64,000 bases of DNA, from assembly GCF_000420085.1 (NCBI RefSeq), contig NZ_ATUG01000001.1, positions 1,821,223-1,885,222 of the forward strand, given 5' to 3'. The notes beneath the pieces are model-generated. The model made no database searches. It was not told the DNA's origin and saw only the letters and a list, made by a program, of their open reading frames with translations. A program made the position numbers and the translations under genes. Origin of the DNA: Desulfospira joergensenii DSM 10085. GTDB lineage: Bacteria; Desulfobacterota; Desulfobacteria; Desulfobacterales; Desulfobacteraceae. Below are positions 6,553 to 15,345 of the stretch, one piece after another; position 1 is the stretch's first letter, and every line of letters starts with the position of its first letter.

Positions 6553-7677
6553 ATGGCTGTCAGTGAAAAACTCGAATATTTTAGAATAGATGATCTTTTT
6601 CTCGACCCTTTGAACCCAAGGTTGGGAAGGCACAGACGAAGCGATGACACGCCCGTTGAAAAACTTCTTGAATATATGTCTGAACAAGTTCTTGATGAAC
6701 TTGCCCTGTCCTATATCGAGAGTGGGGGGTTCTGGTCTCAAGAACCACTTTTGGCTGTTCATGAGCCGCTTTATGGAGAGATGCGTATAGTTGTTGTTGA
6801 GGGGAATAGACGTTTAGCAACTCTGAAGACTCTCCAAGCTGCAGTCGAAGGGAAACCATTTAGCGGAAAATGGAAAAAAATATCTGAATCGGCTCAAGAG
6901 AAGGGAACCGCTTTTTTAAGTAAACTGTTCTCTACTGTGCCTGTACTGATAGTTGAATCCCGTAGTGATATAGACGAATTTTTGGGATTTAGGCATGTAA
7001 CTGGCATAAAGCAATGGGCTCCTGCCGAAAAAGCACAATTCATAGACATGTTGCTTACCGAAAGAAAGTATTCTTACATTGAAGTAATGAAAAAAATTGG
7101 GAGCAAAACACCAACTGTTAGGCAATATTTTATTGCCTATAGATTACTTTTACAAATAGAGGATTCTCTTGCTGAGGAAGAATTGCCCAAAGAGCAACTC
7201 GAGTACAGGTTTAGTTTGCTTTATTCTTCTTTGAGCAACCCTTCGGTACAAAACTATCTTGGTATTGATTTAAATCTAACTATCGATGAAGCTAAGGTAC
7301 CTGTAAAAAAAGAGCACCTTGACAATTTGAAATTTATAGTTCGTTGCTTTTATGGAGATGGCAAAGAGAAAAAACCATTAGTTACAGATACTCGACAGCT
7401 ACCCGAATTTGGCGAAATTTTAGACAGTGAAGATGCTATAGATTACATTAATACCGATAAAAAACCTGATTTTACTACTGCCTATGAATTTGCCGGTGGA
7501 GCAGAAAAGGAAATTGAACGGTCTCTCCATCAAGCATCCGTTGCAATACGGTCTGTTTTAAATAGAATTCATTATTATAAGAAATCCCCCTTAATAAGGC
7601 AGACTATAAAAAAACTCAAATTAGATTCAGAAGCTCTATTAATCAACTTTTCAGACATCGACACAGAGGAAGATTGA
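6553..7677 (+). CDS. ParB/Srx-fold protein of the defence island
   Basis: A 374-residue protein whose N-terminal 100 residues have the ParB-like layout. RIDDLFLDPLNPRL is followed by a strand-loop VVVEGNRRLATLKTL, where EGNRR at 83-87 corresponds to the GERR/DGQHR nucleotide-binding motif of the fold. A helical region follows (KAQFIDMLLTERKYSYIEVMKKIGSKTPTVRQYFIAYRLL), resembling the ParB HTH. The C-terminal half is unassigned. The ATG follows GGAGG at 6540. Its stop is 1 bp before the next gene, so both are co-translated. ParB-fold proteins with CTPase or sensing roles occur in SspE-like and DndB-like defence proteins; a regulatory or sensing role here is inferred. Confidence 0.7.
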   Translation: MAVSEKLEYFRIDDLFLDPLNPRLGRHRRSDDTPVEKLLEYMSEQVLDELALSYIESGGFWSQEPLLAVHEPLYGEMRIVVVEGNRRLATLKTLQAAVEGKPFSGKWKKISESAQEKGTAFLSKLFSTVPVLIVESRSDIDEFLGFRHVTGIKQWAPAEKAQFIDMLLTERKYSYIEVMKKIGSKTPTVRQYFIAYRLLLQIEDSLAEEELPKEQLEYRFSLLYSSLSNPSVQNYLGIDLNLTIDEAKVPVKKEHLDNLKFIVRCFYGDGKEKKPLVTDTRQLPEFGEILDSEDAIDYINTDKKPDFTTAYEFAGGAEKEIERSLHQASVAIRSVLNRIHYYKKSPLIRQTIKKLKLDSEALLINFSDIDTEED

Positions 7678-8420
7678 GATGCTTGATAAACCGAGTAAAG
7701 GTTTCTCTCCATCTGTAACAAAACACAACTCAGATGATGACATCGTTTGTGATTGGATAGAAGCGTCCATTCTTTTTGATGATATACGTTTGTCAAAAGC
7801 AGAAATAGTTGATGCCTTGATAGATTTGCAAATCTATATTGATTCTGACTTTGCATTTACCTATGTAGACACTCTCTATAATAAATTAGATAAAAGAGCA
7901 TCCTGTATGGGGTCGTCTTACCCTTTTAATAGACGGGAACATATAATAGAAACAAAGGGGAGCTGGTCTGATTTTGTAGATTATACCTTTTGTTTACTTG
8001 CTAGTGTTTTACCGCACTATAAAAATTGGAGAGAAGAATTTGGGCTTGATTATGGCAAACAAGGGGATTTATTTGAGGCCATAACAGCTCTTCATTTAGA
8101 ACTTATACTACCTGAGTGGGATGTGATGAAATGTGGGTGGTCTAGAGATCATTCTACACCTCTTAACGAATTGCTCCCGGATATATCTCGACATTTATGT
8201 GAAAGGGTCGGAGATTTCGACTATTGGGCTGGCAAACGAGCAAATGACGCAGGGTTAGATGTTTTGTGTGTCCGAAAGTTTCCTGATCAACGCCCAGGTT
8301 TCTTTTCTTTGCTGGTTCAGTGTGCTAGTGGTGCTGATTGGGTCCATAAACTCCGAGACCCTAATCTAAGTAGATGGAAAAAATATATTGATTTCGCTTG
8401 TACACCCTCTAAAGCGGTCT

Positions 8421-8423
8421 CTA
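8421..8423. repeat. Left target-site duplication (CTA)
   Basis: CTA at 8421-8423 and CTA at 9773-9775 flank the IS3 element directly. Three-base duplications are normal for this family, and the interrupted reading frame is restored exactly when one copy is removed. Confidence 0.85.
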
Positions 8424-8489
8424 TGCGGTGGTCCCCAGAATCCGAACAATGTGCTAAGCTCTGATTCACTAACATGAAAGGAGTTGGCA

Positions 8490-8774
8490 ATGACCACCAG
8501 GAAACGGAAACAGTATTCACCTGAGTTCAAAGCGAAGGTTGCGTTGGCTGCCCTGAAAAATGGGCAAACAGTAGCCGAGTTGGCAGCGCGGTATGAAATC
8601 CACCCGACAATGATCAACACCTGGAAACGGAATCTGCTTAACGGCGCCGCAGATGTGTTCGATAAAAATCGGAATCAAAAAAAACATATGGATACCAAAG
8701 TAGATGAGCTTTACCGCCAAATTGGCAAATTAAAGGTGGAAAACGATTTTTTGTCGAAAAAGCTCAACTTTTAA
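8490..8774 (+). CDS. IS3 transposase OrfA (HTH subunit)
   Basis: A 94-residue protein with the IS3 OrfA helix-turn-helix: KQYSPEFKAKVALAALKNGQTVAELAARYEIHPTMINTWK, then a leucine-zipper-like tail (YRQIGKLKVENDFLSKKL). The ATG at 8490 follows AAGGAG at 8478-8483. Near the 3' end the run TCG AAA AAG (8754-8762) is a plausible -1 slippage site. The -1 frame continues as EKAQLLSRTERKKM into OrfB, so an OrfAB fusion transposase can be made by programmed frameshifting, as known for this family. Confidence 0.88.
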   Translation: MTTRKRKQYSPEFKAKVALAALKNGQTVAELAARYEIHPTMINTWKRNLLNGAADVFDKNRNQKKHMDTKVDELYRQIGKLKVENDFLSKKLNF

Positions 8775-8794
8775 GTCGAACAGAACGTAAAAAA

Positions 8795-9625
8795 ATGGTC
8801 GATTTCAATAATCCTCGGATCAGCATTGTTCAACAATGTAAGTTGCTTAAGGTAAGCCGAACCTCGGTATATTACCGCCCCAAAAAAGTTCGTCGTCTGG
8901 ATCTTGAGCAGATGAGACTGATTGATGAGCAATATTTAAAAACCCCGAATTATGGAAGCCGATCAATGCGTACTTTTCTGCAAAGGTTGGGCTATAAAAT
9001 AAGTCGTAAGCGTGTCCGGAGACTGATGAGCATAATGGGATTACGGGCCATATATCCAAAGCCGAAAACAAGTAAGAAGCACCCGAGGCACAAGGTCTAT
9101 CCCTATTTGCTTCGTAAACTGACAATAAACCGTCCCAATCAGGTTTGGTGTGCGGATATCACATACATTCCTCTTGCCAAAGGTTTTATGTATCTTGTGG
9201 CAATTATGGACTGGTATAGTCGGAAAGTATTATCCTGGCGGCTTTCCAATACCCTTGAAACGGCATTCTGTATTGACACTCTTGAAGATGCGATACATCA
9301 ATATGGTTGTCCCGAAATATTCAATTCAGACCAGGGGAGCCAGTTCACCAGTGAGGCCTTCACTGGAGTCTTGAAGGAGAACGCCATCCGTATCAGCATG
9401 GATGGCCGTGGCCGTTTTCGTGATAATATTTTCATTGAACGGCTATGGTGGACTCTGAAGTATCACTATTTGTATTTAAGGGCGTTTGAAGGAGGTTTGA
9501 AGCTCCGCCAAGGACTGACACAATGGTTCCTGTACTACAACGGGGAACGCTTTCATCAGTCACTGGACAACTGGACACCAGATGAAATTTACTATAAAAA
9601 CCAAGAACGAAAGGCGGTCGCATAG
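8795..9625 (+). CDS. IS3 transposase OrfB (DDE integrase domain)
   Basis: A 276-residue protein with an HTH_21 N-terminal part (YGSRSMRTFLQRLGYKISRKRVRRLM) and an rve integrase core. The core includes VWCADITYIPL (first Asp), FNSDQGSQFTS (second Asp) and a Glu in FIERLWWTLKYHYLYL, giving an intact D-D-E triad with the RFHQSL tail. The -1 frame is open upstream of the ATG and joins OrfA at the A-rich slippery run, so the functional product is probably OrfAB. Nothing suggests decay. Confidence 0.9.
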   Translation: MVDFNNPRISIVQQCKLLKVSRTSVYYRPKKVRRLDLEQMRLIDEQYLKTPNYGSRSMRTFLQRLGYKISRKRVRRLMSIMGLRAIYPKPKTSKKHPRHKVYPYLLRKLTINRPNQVWCADITYIPLAKGFMYLVAIMDWYSRKVLSWRLSNTLETAFCIDTLEDAIHQYGCPEIFNSDQGSQFTSEAFTGVLKENAIRISMDGRGRFRDNIFIERLWWTLKYHYLYLRAFEGGLKLRQGLTQWFLYYNGERFHQSLDNWTPDEIYYKNQERKAVA

Positions 9626-9994
9626 GGTTACTGCTGCCTGTTTTTTACACGCCCTCCGGGCGCATAAAAACCAGTCACCCGTGCGATGTTTTTCTATTTT
9701 TTAATTTTTTTAAAAAACAGATTCAGAGCTTATCTCAGGCCCCAGGCTGTTCATTCATTAGGGTCCAGCGCACTATTCCATATGCAATTGAGAGCGAAAA
9801 GTATAGACTTAAAGTTAATGAGTCAGAAGGCTTACTTTTTGATCGCTTGAGGTTATTCTCACATGGGAATATCAATATCTCACCTGAACTTAACGAAGAT
9901 CTAAGGGCTTGGATTCAACCCGCACTCGACTGCTGCCCAATTATGTAGGATTCAATGAACTTCATTTTCTTCTTTTTTGTTGTACATAACGTGG

Positions 9995-10375
9995 TCAATT
10001 TATTGCAACGAAATTCAAGAATGTAACAAGATTTGAAATATCCTTTGAATTATCAAGATATGTAATTCCCCTATGCAAATGCAGTCTAAAATACTTGGCC
10101 AAATTATCTTTTGTTAGCTCAATTCCATCACCATGGCAGCGTTCCTTCATCAAGGCTTCAAACAAGTCACTATATTCCCCCCCAAATACTTTCCAAGTCA
10201 TTTCAACGGCGCTGTTAGACTGGAAAGCAGTATCACTTGGAATCTTTGGATCTGATAAAGATAGACATAGAGCCCAACGACACAGGACATTCCAATTCTC
10301 AATTTTAGTTTTTCTTTTTAGCTTTATAAGTTGGCCTTTAGCCTGATCAGATAATCGAACCGTTTCAATAAACAT
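9995..10375 (-). CDS. dndE: DNA sulfur modification protein DndE
   Basis: A 126-residue protein matching DndE. It has an N-terminal VRLSDQAKGQLIKLKRKT, then NWNVLCRWALCLSL, VEMTWKVFGGEY and LHRGITYLDN. DndE is a small tetrameric component of the DndCDE complex that places sulfur in the DNA backbone as phosphorothioate; it has been reported to bind nicked DNA. It is the last gene of the dndBCDE operon and its ATG overlaps the dndD stop (TAATG). The length is normal for the family. Downstream the operon converges on the IS-split gene. Confidence 0.88.
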   Translation of the reverse strand: MFIETVRLSDQAKGQLIKLKRKTKIENWNVLCRWALCLSLSDPKIPSDTAFQSNSAVEMTWKVFGGEYSDLFEALMKERCHGDGIELTKDNLAKYFRLHLHRGITYLDNSKDISNLVTFLNFVAIN

Positions 10376-12360
10376 TATGAAACCTTTTTAAAATATCCAG
10401 ATTCAAGAGTAGTTGATTCATTTTCATCATTGTATTTTAATATATAAGAATGACTAATTTTGGATTTCAACTGATTCAAGTATTTATCAGAAATTTCTTC
10501 GTCTGTAGAAAGAAGGATCACCTGATGACTTGCCTGTGGGAAATATCCCTTAATTATTTTCTGTCGATGTTTACTGTCTAACCTTCCCAGTGGTGTATCA
10601 ATGATAGACGGAAGTGGAAAATTAGATGATTTAGCCAACCCCCATAATATAGAAGTTACGACAAGTTGTTTTTCACCCGCAGAAAGTTGCTGCAATTGGA
10701 TAATTTCATCTTTTTTGTCATAAAGGGTGAAACTGAAGTCTTCAGGATTGATAACAAAATTTTTAATAAAATTTCTTTTGCGAAACAATTCACTGATACT
10801 TTCCATAATTTGATTCTGGATTCGATCGACATGACATCGAACCATCGCCTTTTTATATTTTAGGATAGTATCTTGAACTTTTGATGAATACTGAACGATC
10901 CTTCTATTAGATTCATTTTTAAATTTTTCCTCAATAGCTTTGCTTATGGCTCGTTCTAATTGATTTAGTTCAGATTCATGATTGTTAACAGCCATTTTGT
11001 ATCGTTCTTCAGCAATTCGGTACTCGTTTCGTTTTTTTTCTAAATCAGCTCGTGTCCTTTCTATATCCAGAATGAATTTGACTATACTTTCCTGTTCAGG
11101 AACCATTTGAAGTTGCCTATCAACATCAGACAATCTTGTCTGTAAATCATCATGTTCCTGGGCCAGTCGTTGCCTTCTATCAGTTAAATCAGGAAGAATG
11201 TAATCAAGCAACTGATTAAGATTAATACGGGCTGTTTCTGACATATTGAGATAACTCTCTGCTTCCGAATCTTTTTGAATCTCATTTCTTTCTTGCTGTA
11301 AAAAATCATTTACAGCGGATACAGTCATATCAGATGAATCTTGTTCCTTTAGGTACTTAATGAGTTTTGAATTCTGTTTTTCTAAAATATCCAATACCAG
11401 TTTGTTTCTGTGACTTTCAAACTCTTTATCCCCTTGTTTTTGAACTTGTTTCAGTAAAGGGCTTACCAAGGATAGTGGGAGAGCAGTAGCTGCAAGCTCT
11501 CTTAATCTAAGACCATTTTCTTCAAGTTTGCTTAGTATGAAAGCTTTTTCCTTTTCAAGCTCACTTCTCTCAGTGTAGAAATTCCCCCCAGCTTTCTTAA
11601 ATTGGCGCTCTTGTTTCTGGAGACTTTTTTCCAAATCCTTAAGCTCGTTTCCAACAACTGTCATAATTGTTTTTGTTTTGCTTCTTTGGCCTTCATATTT
11701 ATTAACTGCCTCCTGAATTTCATTTATTTTACTTTTTTCTATATTTGCCTTCATCGGAATTGATTTTCTTTTTTTCAGCACCCCAAGATCCGTATGAAGT
11801 TTATCAATTAGGTTAAGCCCTAAAAGAGAATATATTCCTGTTGAAATAATTTGAGCGGTTTTTTGCTTTTCAGCTAGCTCTTTTATTTTTTCTCCATCGA
11901 AAAAAAATAACTTCGAAATTTCGATGGGAATAAAATCCTCTACAATTTCACCCCAAGTTTCTGAAAGGACCTTATCCAACTCACCATTAAGACGAACTTC
12001 AACCTTCTCCCGAACGCCTTTCCCGTTAGAATTCCAAAATCGACTAACCTTATATTTATTCTCAGAACCGTTTGAACTATGCCTAAATATCAATGATATT
12101 CTAGCACCTTCACGGTGAGGTGTTTGCTTATTGATAGATTGTTTCAGGTAGGTGTCATATGGCAAGTTTTCCCTTGATGAACCATTGGCTTGTTTCCCAA
12201 AAAGAACAAGTTGAAAGGCATCAAATAAAGTTGTTTTTCCAGCGCCATTATACCCACCAATTAAAACGATAGGTTTTTTAGAAGATTGAGGGGTCAACTT
12301 GATTGCGTGTTCCCCTCGGTAAGCACGAAAATTATGTAAGACAATTTCATCAAATATCAT
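10375..12360 (-). CDS. dndD: DNA sulfur modification protein DndD (SMC-like ATPase)
   Basis: A 661-residue protein with an SMC/Rad50-like layout. It starts MIFDEIVLHNFRAYRGEH, has Walker A GYNGAGKTT at 36-44, a long coiled-coil region (about 190-500), the signature LSAGEKQ at 559-565, and Walker B/D-loop SIIDTPLGRLD at about 585-595. DndD provides ATPase activity to the phosphorothioation complex and is thought to open or nick DNA. All ATPase motifs are intact. The start is 14 bp after dndC and the stop overlaps dndE. The region is AT-rich compared with flanking metabolic genes, which suggests transfer as a unit. Confidence 0.92.
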   Translation of the reverse strand: MIFDEIVLHNFRAYRGEHAIKLTPQSSKKPIVLIGGYNGAGKTTLFDAFQLVLFGKQANGSSRENLPYDTYLKQSINKQTPHREGARISLIFRHSSNGSENKYKVSRFWNSNGKGVREKVEVRLNGELDKVLSETWGEIVEDFIPIEISKLFFFDGEKIKELAEKQKTAQIISTGIYSLLGLNLIDKLHTDLGVLKKRKSIPMKANIEKSKINEIQEAVNKYEGQRSKTKTIMTVVGNELKDLEKSLQKQERQFKKAGGNFYTERSELEKEKAFILSKLEENGLRLRELAATALPLSLVSPLLKQVQKQGDKEFESHRNKLVLDILEKQNSKLIKYLKEQDSSDMTVSAVNDFLQQERNEIQKDSEAESYLNMSETARINLNQLLDYILPDLTDRRQRLAQEHDDLQTRLSDVDRQLQMVPEQESIVKFILDIERTRADLEKKRNEYRIAEERYKMAVNNHESELNQLERAISKAIEEKFKNESNRRIVQYSSKVQDTILKYKKAMVRCHVDRIQNQIMESISELFRKRNFIKNFVINPEDFSFTLYDKKDEIIQLQQLSAGEKQLVVTSILWGLAKSSNFPLPSIIDTPLGRLDSKHRQKIIKGYFPQASHQVILLSTDEEISDKYLNQLKSKISHSYILKYNDENESTTLESGYFKKVS

Positions 12361-12374
12361 CTATGAACCTTTAA

Positions 12375-13913
12375 TCACTCTACAAAATCAGCGTTGACAG
12401 TTCCAGTATCCGTAGATTCATCCAGTGTTTCAATGAAACTAAAACTTTCAAAAGCCCCTTTTTTTGCATTTGCCTTCGCCTCTTGAAGCTTAATTGCTAA
12501 TTTTTCAGCATCAATTTCATTTTCATAGAAGCTTTTCTTCACCGCTTTTTCTAAATCCTCATACAATCCAGCTCTTTTGACTTTAAAACTGAACTTCTTT
12601 TCAATGCTTAACAGATCTCTTATCATTTCAAATTGTAACCTGTCGTCCCCACAAATTTCACTTAGGATTTCCATTTCTTCTTTGCCGAAGAACCAGTACG
12701 TGTTCGACTCTTGAGGATATGCTCTACCAAATACAGACTTATAAATTCTTGGTAAATTATCCTCAATCTCGTTTTTCTCTGTAACCCAAATACGTTGGAT
12801 TTCCTGTAGTTCATCCATGGAAATCAACTCGAAATTAGGTATATTTAAAGATTTTTTGGACTGGATTGTCTTCTGAATTTTAAGCAACTTCTTCAGTAAT
12901 TCTTCCCTGTAATACTGCATATAAGGGCCATGAACTAACCTATCATTATGAACTAGAAGGTTACCATCCATTCGCCTAAAGTCTCTATGTTCACGATCAT
13001 TTTTTACATCTAATTGATCTCTAAACGATAACATCTCAGACATCCATTGCTTTTCATCATCGTTTTGGATCATAGCCTGCATTGAACTGTCTTTGCTGAC
13101 AAGTGTACACACCCAACACCCAAACCGACTATTTCCACAACTTTGTGTTCCGGTATCTACCACCAATGGGCACTCATTATCTGGAGATGCTCCTTTGTAC
13201 ATGTCGAGGATTTCATTGTTGTTAAAATCCCATGGAGTCTTGTCATGATTAAGCAAGTAGGCCCATACATCATCATTAGTCCAATTTTCAATTGGAGTGA
13301 AAACATAGCTGTTTGGTAATTGCATGTTTGGAGATAGCAGTTCTCTGATGCGTTTGTTCTCAATCCGCTTCATAACCCCTGCTCTGGCAGAACTTTCTGC
13401 TTTTCTCATTCCTAAGGCCAGAATGGCCTCACCATTTTCGTTAACAATTTCCGATATAAATTTGTTTGAGGGATTGATCTTTAACCTTGATGTACACCAT
13501 CTGAACATAGGACGAGGCGCTGGGTAACCTTTCCCAATTAAGTTAACCCAAAAGCTATCTTTTAAAGTAGGGGTTAGCCTATGCGGCGTTATGGGAAGAC
13601 CTGATTTTTCGGCCGCTTTCCTCATTTTTTCAAGGTTCACAGCTACCCAGGCGGCAACTACAGGGTTCTCAACTAAAGTATCCGTACTGATAATATGGAC
13701 GGGATTGATTCGTTCCTTTTCGTCAAGACGGGATAAAGCAGTCCAAATTAGTTGTGTTACGGTTGATGAATCCTTACCACCGCTGTAACCAATAATCCAA
13801 GGAGCTTTAACTGATGTATATAAATCCTGTATGGTTTTGATAAGCGTTTCAACAGTCTCTGTAAATCCAAACTCATCAAAAGCTGATGAAATAGTGGGTT
13901 TATTTTTTACCAT
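12375..13913 (-). CDS. dndC: DNA sulfur modification protein DndC (PAPS-reductase-like)
   Basis: A 512-residue protein of the ATP-pyrophosphatase/PAPS-reductase superfamily. The PP-loop SGGKDS is at 44-49, RWCTSRLK follows near 138-145, and the cysteine set Cys248, Cys259, Cys266, Cys269 (ECPL...SCGNSRFGCWVC) fits the 4Fe-4S ligands described for DndC. It activates the DNA backbone and receives sulfur from a cysteine desulfurase. The start lies inside the end of dndB (14-bp overlap), which implies translational coupling. No dndA desulfurase is encoded next to it, so a chromosomal IscS-type enzyme probably supplies sulfur, as known in other dndA-less loci. Confidence 0.93.
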   Translation of the reverse strand: MVKNKPTISSAFDEFGFTETVETLIKTIQDLYTSVKAPWIIGYSGGKDSSTVTQLIWTALSRLDEKERINPVHIISTDTLVENPVVAAWVAVNLEKMRKAAEKSGLPITPHRLTPTLKDSFWVNLIGKGYPAPRPMFRWCTSRLKINPSNKFISEIVNENGEAILALGMRKAESSARAGVMKRIENKRIRELLSPNMQLPNSYVFTPIENWTNDDVWAYLLNHDKTPWDFNNNEILDMYKGASPDNECPLVVDTGTQSCGNSRFGCWVCTLVSKDSSMQAMIQNDDEKQWMSEMLSFRDQLDVKNDREHRDFRRMDGNLLVHNDRLVHGPYMQYYREELLKKLLKIQKTIQSKKSLNIPNFELISMDELQEIQRIWVTEKNEIEDNLPRIYKSVFGRAYPQESNTYWFFGKEEMEILSEICGDDRLQFEMIRDLLSIEKKFSFKVKRAGLYEDLEKAVKKSFYENEIDAEKLAIKLQEAKANAKKGAFESFSFIETLDESTDTGTVNADFVE

Positions 13914-15003
13914 TATCTCCCCTTAAAAAAGCATCCTCCACCCGTTGTTCTTCGGGACCCAACTCTATCTTTAAATGATTCTTAATCGCATTCGTAGTCA
14001 GAATAACATTGTTATGAGACTTAGTAACTCTTCCACCAGACATTGCTCTACCCTCCCATAACGCTGAGTTAGTACGAGACCAGTCTATCGTCTTCAAACC
14101 TTTAAGGCATTTTTTCCAGCTTCTAACCTTTCCAAGAAAAAGTGTATTGCCGATATTTCCAACCGACTGGAGAACGACGGAGTGAGAATGTATAAAATCT
14201 CTTCTAATATCTCCCGCAGTTATTTTTTGTTCTCTAACCAAATCCCATTCTGGTATCAGCTTTGCTACTTCATCCCAAAACGAAAGAGCGAGTTTTTGGT
14301 TACCTTCTAAATCTTCTTCATCTCGGCAACCTTTAATAAGTGCCACTGTAGCAGAATAAATGGAACTTAAGGTAAACAGTCGTCTTGACCTTGGTGAAAG
14401 GGTGGTTTTTTCCATTTCTACCAATCCAACAAATGCCTTAGATTGAAATGCAACACTGCGGGCTATCTCGGCGTTAATATCCCGATGGTCATATAAAACC
14501 CCTATAGATTTGGACGGTCTAATCGCATATCGATTCAGATCTGCGAACATCTGTTGACATCGTTTCAGCCCCTTATCCATAAAAAAAACGACAGATATTG
14601 TTTCATCTGCAATATCAGAATTTTCTCTTAAAGCCATTTCAATCGCTGCTCGTCGATGCTGGCCATCATTTATGATAAACTGTGCAGACATAGGAATATG
14701 AAGTAATCCCATTCTCTGGCTCTCTTTATCCGATTCAATAGGCTCAAATTTCACATCCGCATCAATTGACGCTGTGATAGCTGAAAAGACATAATTATCT
14801 CTGTTAGTTACAATATACCGAGACATTTCTGGCAACCTTGCCTTATTCAAGGTTCTTTGAGCTCTTAATTCTGGAACGAGCTCCTCTTCATTGAACAAAA
14901 AAATCTTAGGTATAAGCCGCATTGGGCACATTGTAATATAATACTCTCTATTTGCCTGTACCCCGCGTATTGCGGGAAACACGTATTCAAAAGGGTCACC
15001 CAT
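13900..15003 (-). CDS. dndB: DndB, DGQHR-domain regulator of phosphorothioation
   Basis: A 367-residue protein starting MGDPFEYVFPAIRGVQANREYY and containing the DndB motif IINDGQHRRAA (DGQHR at 113-117), with CPMRLIPKIFLF and LRAQRTLNKARLPEMSRYI upstream. DndB homologues are known as negative transcriptional regulators of dnd operons and are not needed for the modification chemistry. It is the first gene of the operon and overlaps dndC by 14 bp. A 20-bp perfect palindrome covering the predicted -10 lies 27 bp upstream of its start, a natural place for autoregulation. Confidence 0.9.
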   Translation of the reverse strand: MGDPFEYVFPAIRGVQANREYYITMCPMRLIPKIFLFNEEELVPELRAQRTLNKARLPEMSRYIVTNRDNYVFSAITASIDADVKFEPIESDKESQRMGLLHIPMSAQFIINDGQHRRAAIEMALRENSDIADETISVVFFMDKGLKRCQQMFADLNRYAIRPSKSIGVLYDHRDINAEIARSVAFQSKAFVGLVEMEKTTLSPRSRRLFTLSSIYSATVALIKGCRDEEDLEGNQKLALSFWDEVAKLIPEWDLVREQKITAGDIRRDFIHSHSVVLQSVGNIGNTLFLGKVRSWKKCLKGLKTIDWSRTNSALWEGRAMSGGRVTKSHNNVILTTNAIKNHLKIELGPEEQRVEDAFLRGDNGKK

Positions 15004-15029
15004 AAAACCGCCATATAGTTTGTCTATTT

Positions 15030-15070
15030 ATATACAAACGTTTGTATATCATGCCGCATATGGTTGTCAA
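15030..15070 (-). promoter_or_regulatory. Predicted dnd promoter with palindromic operator
   Basis: On the minus strand, TTGACA (15065-15070) and TATACA (15043-15048) are 16 bp apart, a good sigma-70-type promoter 40 bp ahead of dndB. The -10 lies inside a perfect 20-bp palindrome at 15030-15049 (ATATACAAAC then GTTTGTATAT). A repressor bound there would block initiation. DndB is the obvious candidate because DndB-family repressors act on palindromes in front of their operons, but binding is inferred. The rest of the divergent gap up to 15345 contains a plus-strand TATAAT at 15129-15134 without a clear -35. Confidence 0.6.
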
Positions 15071-15345
15071 TAGACGCAAACGCAAGTATCTACACAACCT
15101 AAACGATTATGTTAATTCTGACACACGTTATAATAGAAGAAGTAACAAAGCTCAGATAGGTCGTTTCAAAATTTTACTAAAAATTATTCTTTTATAAAAG
15201 AATGCCTTTCTTAATTGTAATTTAACGCTTGTCGTTATATGAATTCTAAATAATTAATTTTATATAATGATTGATTTCATTTGATAAAATTTAACAAAAA
15301 ACGTATTGCTGGGCATTGATCGAAAATTGTTTTTTAGGAGAATTA

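Larger units (their letters stand above)
8424..9772 (+). mobile_element. IS3-family insertion sequence, complete (1349 bp)
   Basis: The ends are imperfect inverted repeats. The left end starts TGCGGTGGTCCCCAGAATCCG and contains TAAGCTCTGATTC. The right end, read inward, starts TGCGCTGGACCCTAATGAATG and contains TAAGCTCTGAATC. The element carries orfA and orfB and is flanked by CTA direct repeats. Both ends, the duplication and the reading frames are intact, so the insertion appears recent. It interrupts the third gene of the left-hand defence cassette. The segment 9626-9772 is the non-coding right end. Confidence 0.9.
7679..9948 (+). pseudogene. Nuclease-like defence gene split by an IS3 element
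   Basis: The frame runs from ATG 7679 to the insertion at 8423 and resumes after it at 9776, ending TAG 9946-9948. Removing the IS and one copy of the CTA target repeat restores an uninterrupted 305-codon frame, with the junction SKAVS|IPYAIESEKYR. The C-terminal block FDRLRLFSH...ELNEDLRAWIQP was therefore once part of the same protein. The middle has GKQGDLFEA and then NDAGLDVLCVRK...FSLLVQCASG. This resembles an E...D...QxA layout of PD-(D/E)XK nucleases, though the final Lys is not evident. With the IS present, translation ends at 8464 after 13 foreign residues. The start is 1 bp after the ParB-like stop. Confidence 0.75.
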
